Part shown: piece after piece, positions 13,707 through 19,433 of the stretch
Layout: every line of letters starts with the position of its first letter
Numbering within the stretch: the stretch's first letter is position 1
Assembly: GCA_964496245.1 (NCBI GenBank)
Contig: CAZBZG010000062.1
Coordinates: 1 to 19,433, forward strand
Direction of reading: 5' to 3'
DNA length: 19,433 nucleotides
From: CAZBZG01 sp964496245
Lineage (GTDB): Bacteria > Planctomycetota > SZUA-567
Notes under the pieces: generated by a model
Told to the model about the DNA's origin: nothing
What the model saw: only the letters and a program-made list of their open reading frames with translations
The model's database searches: none
Position numbers and translations under genes: made by a program

Positions 13707-15196
13707 ACCTGACTTCGCTCCTGGATCTGCTGGTCTGGGTCTACTCCGGCGCCGTGCTCGGGCTGATGGCCTACGGGCTCAACTGCTACGTGATGATCGC
13801 GCTCTTTCTCCGCAGGCATCGGAAAGCCGCAAGGGATACGGAAGCCTTGGAACGATGCTTCAACGATCGCTCGGACCGAGTCGATCTCCCCCATGTCACG
13901 ACCCAGATCCCGCTCTACAACGAGGTCAACGTGGCCGAGCGCATCCTACGTGCGGCCTGCGCCATGGACTATCCACAGGATCGGCACGAGATCCAGGTGC
14001 TGGACGACTCCACGGACGAGACGCGGGCGCTCGTGGATCGGGTCGCGGCCGAACTCGCCCGGGACGGGCACCGGGTCCGGGTCCTCCGGCGCGAGACGCG
14101 GACCGGGTACAAGGCCGGGGCGCTGGCTCAGGGGTTGGAGGCGACGCGGGGCGAACTCCTGGCCGTCTTCGACGCGGACTTCGTGCCCCCGGCCGACTTC
14201 TGGATGCGCGTGGTGGGGCACTTCCTGGCGGACGACCGCCTGGGCCTGGTGCAGGCCCGGTGGGGCCACCTCAACCGCACGCGGTCGCTCCTGACCCGCG
14301 CACAGAGCGTCGGCATCGACGGGCATTTCCTGATCGAGCAGGGCGCGCGCGCCTGGAACGATCTCTTCATGAACTTCAACGGAACGGCTGGTGTATGGCG
14401 CAGGAAGGCCATCGAAGAAGCCGGGGGCTGGCAGTGGGACACGCTGACCGAGGACATGGATCTCTCCTACCGCATGCAGCTCGCCGGATGGGGCGTCAAG
14501 TACCTCCCCGACCTGGTCGTGCCGGCCGAAATCCCCGAGGATGTCAGCGCCTTCAAGAGCCAGCAGTTCCGCTGGGCCAAGGGATCCATTCAGACGGCGA
14601 TCAAGATCTTGCCGCGGTTGTGGATGGCGCCTACGGGGGCATTCAAGAAGGTACAGGCCTTCTTCCACCTGACGCATTACTTCGTGCACCCGCTCATGCT
14701 CACGCTCGCGCTTCTCGCCCTGCCGGTCCTGCGGCATCTAAACCCTTCCATCGGTCCTGCCCTCTTCGGCGCGCTGGCGTTCGGCCTCGCCCTCTCCATG
14801 GCGGCACCGAGCAGCCTGTACGTGGTGAGCCAGCGGGCTGCGTACCCGGACTGGACCGCCCGGATCGCCGTGCTGCCGGCGCTCGTGGTGGTGGGCGTGG
14901 GCGTAGCGCTCAGCAACACGCGCGCGGTCTTGGAAGCGATCCTGGGCATCCCCAGCGGCTTCATCCGCACGCCCAAGCGGGGTGACAAGGGCGCCAAGCC
15001 GTACAGGATCCGGTTTCCATGGGTCGGCGTAGCCGAAGTCGCGCTCGGCGCCTACTGCACGTGGTCCTTGAAGCACTACCTGGTGGAGGGGAAGTACCTG
15101 ATCGGACCGTTTCTGGCGATCTATGCGGCGGGCTTCCTGTTCATCGGAGCCTTGACCCTGGCGCACGCAGTCGGCCTGGATCGAAACCCGGCGTAA
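13703..15196 (+). CDS. Processive-type family 2 glycosyltransferase (cellulose synthase/CslA-like)
   Basis: The protein has 497 residues and begins at a GTG that overlaps the previous stop, with a GAGGGG-type site upstream. It has one N-terminal membrane helix (WVYSGAVLGLMAYGLNCYVMIALFL). The cytosolic GT2 catalytic domain spans about 55-300, with TQIPLYNE, DDSTDET (about 101), the metal-binding DADF (about 157), the catalytic TED (about 249) and QQFRWAKG (about 287). Several C-terminal helices follow. The DDSTD...DAD...TED...Q(Q/R)xRW set is that of membrane GT2 enzymes such as glucomannan synthases, cellulose synthases and some ceramide glucosyltransferase-like enzymes. The donor is probably a nucleotide sugar; the acceptor is unknown. 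Its place between the VTT protein and the arsenosugar-associated transferase suggests it glycosylates a membrane or lipid intermediate of the same pathway. Stand-alone exopolysaccharide synthesis is the alternative. Confidence 0.88.
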   Translation: MNLTSLLDLLVWVYSGAVLGLMAYGLNCYVMIALFLRRHRKAARDTEALERCFNDRSDRVDLPHVTTQIPLYNEVNVAERILRAACAMDYPQDRHEIQVLDDSTDETRALVDRVAAELARDGHRVRVLRRETRTGYKAGALAQGLEATRGELLAVFDADFVPPADFWMRVVGHFLADDRLGLVQARWGHLNRTRSLLTRAQSVGIDGHFLIEQGARAWNDLFMNFNGTAGVWRRKAIEEAGGWQWDTLTEDMDLSYRMQLAGWGVKYLPDLVVPAEIPEDVSAFKSQQFRWAKGSIQTAIKILPRLWMAPTGAFKKVQAFFHLTHYFVHPLMLTLALLALPVLRHLNPSIGPALFGALAFGLALSMAAPSSLYVVSQRAAYPDWTARIAVLPALVVVGVGVALSNTRAVLEAILGIPSGFIRTPKRGDKGAKPYRIRFPWVGVAEVALGAYCTWSLKHYLVEGKYLIGPFLAIYAAGFLFIGALTLAHAVGLDRNPA

Positions 15197-15233
15197 GGGT
15201 CCGCGCTGGAATACGTGTGCCATCGCGGACCCT
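15196..15233 (+). repeat. Perfect 10-bp stem-loop between two glycosyltransferase genes
   Basis: AGGGTCCGCG (15196-15205) pairs perfectly with CGCGGACCCT (15224-15233) around an 18-base loop. It starts on the last base of the upstream stop codon and ends 22 bases before the next GTG. No U-tract follows, so it may be an mRNA-stability or partial attenuation element rather than a full terminator. It is the only sizeable gap in the operon after the DUF547 gene. Confidence 0.6.
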
Positions 15234-15255
15234 ATTCATCATGTGAGGTGCGCGC

Positions 15256-17358
15256 GTGCCTTGTGATTGCGATCTCTCTGCGCTGTCGTCCGCGGACCGC
15301 CGCCCCGGCAGCGCGTTTCGCACCCGTCTCTTCTGGACCGCCGCGGCCGTGCTGCTCGGGCTATGCGTCTGGGGCGGGGCGTTCGGACCGCCGGGGGCGC
15401 ACGCCTGGCGCTTCATCGGCCTCTTCCTTCTCACCGGCTTGGTGGGCCTCTCGCTCATCGTGCTCCTCCCCGCATCCTGGACCCAACGGCGGCAGGCGGT
15501 CACTGTCCTGGCCGTCGCGCTCGCGTGCCGGCTGGCTCTGCTCCCGCATCCAGTCTCCGACGACGTGAACCGTTACGTGTGGGAAGGCCGCGTCCTGGCG
15601 GCCGGCAGGAATCCGTACGTGGTCCCGCCGGCAGACCCGCAGTTGGCCGGGCTGCGGGACGCCGCGATCTGGCCGGGCATCAACCACAAGGATCAGACCG
15701 CCTGCTACCCCCCGCTCATGACCGCCATCTTTGCAGGGCTGGCCCGGCTGGGCGGCGAGGTGCCCCCCATCAAACTCTTCGTGGTTCTCGCCGATCTGGC
15801 AGCCGTGGCCTGCCTTCTTCAGCTTTTGCGTGAACGCAGGGAGAGCCTGCGCTGGGCGTTTTTGTACGCAACCAATCCCGTGATCCTCTACAGCTTCGCC
15901 GGCCAAGCCCACCTCGACGCCGTGCATGTCGCCTTGCTCGCGACCGCAATCCTCCTCCACGGCCGGCAGCACTACCGCCTCATGTTCCTCTGCCTGGGAC
16001 TGGCCGTACAGGCCAAGTACGTGGCGTTGCTGGCTGCGCCCTTCCTGGTGAGCAGAACCAACATCCGCCGTGCCTGGATCGGTGTGCTCGCCGCGGGCCT
16101 TCCGCTTCTGCCGTTTCTCGCCTGGGACGGCGCCGCGGTATTTCAGAGCCTGACACACTTCGGAACACGCATGGCGTTCAACGGGTCCATACATGGCCTC
16201 CTGCGCGTGCTCTTCGGCGAGATCGAAGCCGCCACACTCCTCTGCGGAGGACTCTTCCTGGCAGCCGCGCTCTGGGCCCTGGTTCGGTTGGGTCCTCGGC
16301 ACTGGCGCGGAGAAGCGGCCGATCCGGTCATTCCCTTGCTCGTGGTCTTCGGCGCGCTTCTCGTGTGCGCACCCACCGTCCACTTTTGGTACCTCTCCTG
16401 GATCCTGCCGCTTGTCGTGCTCCGGCCGTCGGCGAGCTGGACGGTCCTCAGCCTGAGCATAGCCTTCTACTTCATAGCCCCCGGCTACGACCACTACGGA
16501 CTCGGCTGGACCCTCCCTGTCTGGTCCACCCTCGCCATCTGGCTTCCCTTCGGGATCGTGTTCGTGCCCGAACTCCTCCGCGGCCGGCAGCGCATGCGCG
16601 CGGCGCACGCCCGGCCCGCGCCGGCGAGCCTCAGCGTGATCATCCCCACGCATAACGAAGCCGATCGCATCGAGCCCTGCATCCGGGCGGTCCAGCAGAA
16701 CCGGGGGGTCGCCGAATGCATCGTTGTGGACGGCTGTTCCGAGGACCAGACCGTCCAACGCGCCCAGGCCCTGGGGGCGTGCGTGGTCGAGCACGCGGCG
16801 CCCGTGGCCGGTGGCGGAGGCCGGGGCGGACAGATCGGAACGGGCCTGCGCCGGGCCCGCGGGGACGTGGTGGCTGTGGTGCACGCGGACACATGCGTGG
16901 CCCCGGACGCGTTCGCGCGCGTGCTGGAAGCCCTGCGGTCCCACCCAGACGCGGTCGGCGGGGCGATCGGAAGCCGGTTCGTTGCCGATGGGCTGCTCGT
17001 GCGCATCCTCGAACTCGCGAATGATTTACGCGCCGGCTTCCTGGGTGTCGCCTTCGGCGACCAAGTCCAGTTCTTCCGCCGCGCGCCTGTGGTCGAAGCG
17101 GGTCTGTACCCGGAACTCCCCCTCATGGAAGACGTGGAACTCTCGTTCCGTCTGCAGCGATTGGGCCGGGTGGTCTATCTCTGGGGCGATTGCCGGGTCT
17201 CGGCTCGCCGCTGGCAACAGGGAGCAGCCGCGCACCTCGGGCGGGTCCTGGCGCTCTGCAGCACCTACTGCCTCACCCGCCTCTGGCGCACCCCGGACAC
17301 GGTAGACATGTACAGCAGGTACTACAAACACGAAGGCCGCTTGGTCTCCCGGACGTGA
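15256..17358 (+). CDS. Fused GT-C membrane mannosyltransferase-like and TIGR04283 arsenosugar glycosyltransferase
   Basis: The protein has 700 residues, starting at GTG 15256 five bases after GAGGTG. Residues 1-445 are a polytopic GT-C domain of the GT87/DUF2029 kind, with about ten or more hydrophobic helices. The early acidic motif SDDVNRYVWEGR (101-112) is typical of enzymes using a polyprenyl-phosphate sugar donor on the outer face of the membrane; NPYVVPPADP and an ACYPPL stretch follow. Residues 456-690 are a soluble GT2 domain matching TIGR04283, the 'rSAM/selenodomain-associated' transferase now named for arsenosugar biosynthesis: SVIIPTHNEADRI, VVDGCSEDQT, the metal-binding HADT (about 545), GFLGVAFGDQ, PLMEDVELSFRL and SARRW. 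The two domains are normally separate proteins. Their union suggests a two-step glycosylation, perhaps charging a lipid carrier on the cytosolic side and transferring from it on the other. This gene and arsM-arsS are the main evidence for an arsenosugar locus. Confidence 0.87.
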   Translation: MPCDCDLSALSSADRRPGSAFRTRLFWTAAAVLLGLCVWGGAFGPPGAHAWRFIGLFLLTGLVGLSLIVLLPASWTQRRQAVTVLAVALACRLALLPHPVSDDVNRYVWEGRVLAAGRNPYVVPPADPQLAGLRDAAIWPGINHKDQTACYPPLMTAIFAGLARLGGEVPPIKLFVVLADLAAVACLLQLLRERRESLRWAFLYATNPVILYSFAGQAHLDAVHVALLATAILLHGRQHYRLMFLCLGLAVQAKYVALLAAPFLVSRTNIRRAWIGVLAAGLPLLPFLAWDGAAVFQSLTHFGTRMAFNGSIHGLLRVLFGEIEAATLLCGGLFLAAALWALVRLGPRHWRGEAADPVIPLLVVFGALLVCAPTVHFWYLSWILPLVVLRPSASWTVLSLSIAFYFIAPGYDHYGLGWTLPVWSTLAIWLPFGIVFVPELLRGRQRMRAAHARPAPASLSVIIPTHNEADRIEPCIRAVQQNRGVAECIVVDGCSEDQTVQRAQALGACVVEHAAPVAGGGGRGGQIGTGLRRARGDVVAVVHADTCVAPDAFARVLEALRSHPDAVGGAIGSRFVADGLLVRILELANDLRAGFLGVAFGDQVQFFRRAPVVEAGLYPELPLMEDVELSFRLQRLGRVVYLWGDCRVSARRWQQGAAAHLGRVLALCSTYCLTRLWRTPDTVDMYSRYYKHEGRLVSRT

Positions 17359-17361
17359 ACC

Positions 17362-18645
17362 ATGGATCCATCCGTTGTGCACACTGTGTTCTGGGTCTGC
17401 GGGCTGCTGCTCGTGATCAGTGCGGTCGAGCACCATGCACGCGGATCCGCGGTGCCTCCGGCCTGCTGGCTGCTCCTGCTCGGCGCAGCTTACGGCGGGC
17501 TGCGCACCTATGCAGAGCTCGACCTGCCCGCGCTCCACCTGGGCCCGGAGGTGGTGCTCTTCCTCTTCGTCCCCCTGATCCTTTTCGATGCCTCCCGCAG
17601 GCTCCGCGTGTGCCAGCTCTGGGAGGTCTTGCCTCAGGCAGGCCTTCTGGGGATCGTAGGACCTTTGGCCGGGATGGCGCTGCTCGGCCTTCCCCTGATG
17701 CTCATCAAGGACATGGCGCTCACCGACGCGTTCCTCTTCGGCGCCGTGCTCTCAGCCACCGACCCGGTGGCCGTGACCGCGGTCTTCCAGACGTTCCGTG
17801 TACCCGCGCGCCTGCGTGCGCTCCTCGAAGGAGAGTCGCTCCTGAACGACGGCACGGCTGTGATCCTCTTCGGCGTGTTCCTCAGCCGCGTGAGCGGTGG
17901 GGCGCCCCTCTCCATTCCAGCCACCGCCCTGAACCTGGCGGGCGCGATCCTGGGGGCTCTCGCCCTCGGCGCTCTGGCCGGGGCGGCCGGAGCGCTCCTC
18001 ATGCGGCTCTGGCATGCGCTCCACGACCGGTTCCTGGGGGCGCTCCTTCCGCTCGTGGTGGTGCTCGCCGTCTTCAGCGTGGCCGAACACGTGCTCCATG
18101 TTTCCGGCGTGGTGGCCGTGCTCGCGGCCACGCTCACGATGGGGGCGCTTCACATCCACCTCCGTCGCGACACCGCGGTGAAGGAGGGGGGCCGAGCGGG
18201 TGCGACCGAATTCGCCGACCGTCCGGAGGAAGCGGACCGGTTCTTCGCCGACTTCTGGGGCTTCCTCGGCCAACTCGCCACAGCCGTGCTCTTCTTCCTG
18301 GTGGGCGCGCGCACGGGGGAGCACGTCTACGACCTCTCGTGGCACACGATTCCGATCATGCTCGGCGCCCTGCTCCTCTCCCGAGCGGCTATCGTCTATC
18401 CTCTCTCGGCCGTGTTCCGGCCTACGCGGCTCCGCGTGCCGGGCGCGTGGCAGCACGTGCTCGCACTCGGCGGCTTACGCGGGGCGCTCTCAGTGGCCTT
18501 GCTGCTCTCCCTGGCCGAGGCCTATCCCCACCGCCATCTCTTCCTCTGTTTGGCCTTCACCATGGTGCTTTTCACGGTTGTCGTGAACACCCTCCTCCTG
18601 CGCGCTTTTCTGAAGCACACGGGAATCTCCGATGCTGAGCCTTGA
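17362..18645 (+). CDS. CPA1-family Na+/H+ antiporter (NhaP-like)
   Basis: The protein has 427 residues and about twelve membrane helices. CPA1 hallmarks are ATDPVAVTAVF (about 132-142), where the Asp is the cation-binding residue, EGESLLNDGTAVILF (156-170), with the second conserved Asp, and GGLRGALSVALLLS near 370. The family exchanges Na+ or K+ for H+ across the cytoplasmic membrane. It starts three bases after the previous stop codon without a strong ribosome binding site of its own, so it probably depends on read-through from the glycosyltransferase gene and is the last member of the operon. There is no extended C-terminal cytoplasmic domain. A direct part in arsenic chemistry is not evident; it may supply ion balance or simply be carried along. 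Confidence 0.9.
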   Translation: MDPSVVHTVFWVCGLLLVISAVEHHARGSAVPPACWLLLLGAAYGGLRTYAELDLPALHLGPEVVLFLFVPLILFDASRRLRVCQLWEVLPQAGLLGIVGPLAGMALLGLPLMLIKDMALTDAFLFGAVLSATDPVAVTAVFQTFRVPARLRALLEGESLLNDGTAVILFGVFLSRVSGGAPLSIPATALNLAGAILGALALGALAGAAGALLMRLWHALHDRFLGALLPLVVVLAVFSVAEHVLHVSGVVAVLAATLTMGALHIHLRRDTAVKEGGRAGATEFADRPEEADRFFADFWGFLGQLATAVLFFLVGARTGEHVYDLSWHTIPIMLGALLLSRAAIVYPLSAVFRPTRLRVPGAWQHVLALGGLRGALSVALLLSLAEAYPHRHLFLCLAFTMVLFTVVVNTLLLRAFLKHTGISDAEP

Positions 18646-18696
18646 GCGTTGCAGAGATGGAAGCAATATGGGTACAGACACCCGCTAGAACGCGAG

Positions 18697-18777
18697 AAAA
18701 ACGGGGACTGACTCCGGCGCGGGCGGTTTGCGCCGGTGTCTCGACCCGTTTTTCGGCCTGTCGCGGAGTCAGTCCCC
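18697..18777 (-). terminator. Nested inverted repeat, REP-like, with minus-strand terminator features
   Basis: GGGGACTGACTCCG (18703-18716) pairs perfectly with CGGAGTCAGTCCCC (18764-18777). Inside it, CCGGCGC (18714-18720) pairs with GCGCCGG (18730-18736). AAAAACGGG (18697-18705) pairs perfectly with CCCGTTTTT (18745-18753), which excludes the long stem and so gives two alternative folds. On the minus strand the 14-bp stem is followed by GTTTTTC, as expected of an intrinsic terminator for transcripts arriving from the RND fragment; the plus strand has no such tract. The GGGGACTGACTCC arms resemble dispersed REP-type repeats that I recall from PVC-type genomes. Confidence 0.65.
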
Positions 18778-18800
18778 CCATTCCAGAGCCTTCCGGAGTG

Positions 18801-19295
18801 TTACCCGGCAGGCACCGGATCTGAACCGCGCCCGAACACGCCCTGCAGCCGGAGTTCCCGGATCCAGCAGTAGAGCACGGGCACGAGGAAGGCGGTGGTG
18901 AGGGTGGCGAGCATGCCGCCGAAGGACGGGATGGCCATGGGCACCATGATGTCCGAGCCCCGGCCTGTGGAGGTGAGGACCGGCAGGAGCGCGAGGAGGG
19001 TCGTGGCCGTGGTCATGAGGCAGGGGCGGATGCGGCGGGTGCCGGCCTGGACGGTGGCCTCGCGGATTTCCTCGGGTGTGGCGGGCTGCCGCGCGGCAAA
19101 GGATTGATCGAGGTACGTGGCCACGATCACGCCGTTGTCCGTGGCAATGCCGAAGAGCGCGATGAAGCCCACCCACACGGCCACGCTCAGGTTGATGGGG
19201 TGCATCTGAAAGAGCTCGCGCAGGTTGGCGCCAAAGACGCTGACGTCCAGGAACCACGGCTCGCCGTAGAGCCCGATCAGTGTCGCGTCTCGCAT
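18801..19295 (-). pseudogene. C-terminal fragment of a CusA/CzcA-type heavy-metal RND efflux pump
   Basis: The 164 codons match only the last part of HME-RND pumps, which normally exceed 1000 residues. PWFLDVSVFGANLRELFQ and INLSVAVWVGFIALFGIATD form the penultimate membrane helices, RRIRPCLMTTATTLLALLPV and GSDIMVPMAIPSFGGM follow, and the final helix ends in FLVPVLYCWI. The whole N-terminal pump, including the periplasmic metal-binding porter domain and the proton-relay helices, is missing. Homology begins at about LIGLYGEPWF. The codons upstream of the only ATG (19295) encode unrelated residues and reach a stop near 19375. No ribosome binding site is visible. It is therefore a remnant, not a working transporter, although it suggests that a Cu/Ag or Co/Zn/Cd efflux system once stood here. 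It converges on the antiporter gene across the nested inverted repeat. Confidence 0.88.
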
Positions 19296-19433
19296 CCAAT
19301 GAGACAGGCGTCCCAGCCGAACGAGACTGGTGCGAGCGACATGAATCGGACCAATGCCAATGAGATGAGCCGCTTACGCTTAGGATGTGACGTGAGCCCG
19401 TGAGTCATGAGTCTCAAATGAGCCGGGACGCCC
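19296..19433. repeat. Short-repeat-rich DNA at the broken end of the RND fragment
   Basis: This stretch has no gene. It is dense in short recurring words: AATGAG three times, ATGAGCCG twice, GAGAC and TGAG several times. GGCGTCCC (19307-19314) is an exact inverted repeat of GGGACGCC (19425-19432). TGAGACAGGC at 19300-19309 is also found, on the opposite strand, in copy A of the direct repeat near 9960, so both may belong to one dispersed family. The window ends before the element can be bounded. Confidence 0.4.

Noticed and set aside
15361..16944. 527-codon minus-strand ORF
   Set aside because: Shadow of the GT-C/TIGR04283 fusion gene; hydrophilic His/Glu/Gly-rich composition with no domain.

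Overview
The window is a high-GC bacterial chromosome segment with long genes. A DUF6067-type glycoside hydrolase beside a GntR/LacI hybrid regulator is a pairing I associate with the PVC group (Kiritimatiellota, Lentisphaerota, Verrucomicrobiota, Planctomycetota). That assignment is inference from gene content and not a phylogenetic result.

Left part (1-3851): the partial glycoside hydrolase gene runs off the left edge on the minus strand. A GntR-type regulator is read divergently from it, and the two predicted start codons almost coincide. Converging on the regulator is a very large MscK/MscM-like mechanosensitive channel gene (3904-7410, minus), which has a near-consensus promoter of its own.

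Centre and right (7547-18645): this is the most interesting part, a probable arsenosugar or organoarsenic biosynthesis locus. On the minus strand a single 680-residue ORF fuses an ArsM-type arsenite methyltransferase to an ArsS-type radical SAM enzyme with its C-terminal DUF3641 domain. Divergent from it, after about 0.9 kb of non-coding, repeat- and hairpin-rich DNA, is a tightly packed plus-strand operon. It encodes a secreted DUF547 protein, a MerA-like FAD/NAD(P) disulfide oxidoreductase without the terminal mercury-binding cysteines, a TVP38/TMEM64 (VTT) membrane protein, a cellulose-synthase-like GT2, a fusion of a GT-C membrane mannosyltransferase-like domain with a TIGR04283 (arsenosugar-associated) glycosyltransferase, and a CPA1 Na+/H+ antiporter. 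Overlapping or nearly touching ends support cotranscription. A working model is that arsenic is methylated and adenosylated by the fused ArsM-ArsS enzyme, and that the resulting arsenoribosyl unit is glycosylated and perhaps placed on a membrane lipid by the glycosyltransferases and the VTT protein.

Right edge (18646-19433): a nested inverted repeat (REP-like, also a possible terminator) separates the operon from a 5'-truncated fragment of a CusA/CzcA heavy-metal RND pump. The fragment breaks off in short-repeat-rich DNA, which suggests a decayed metal-resistance gene next to a rearrangement point.
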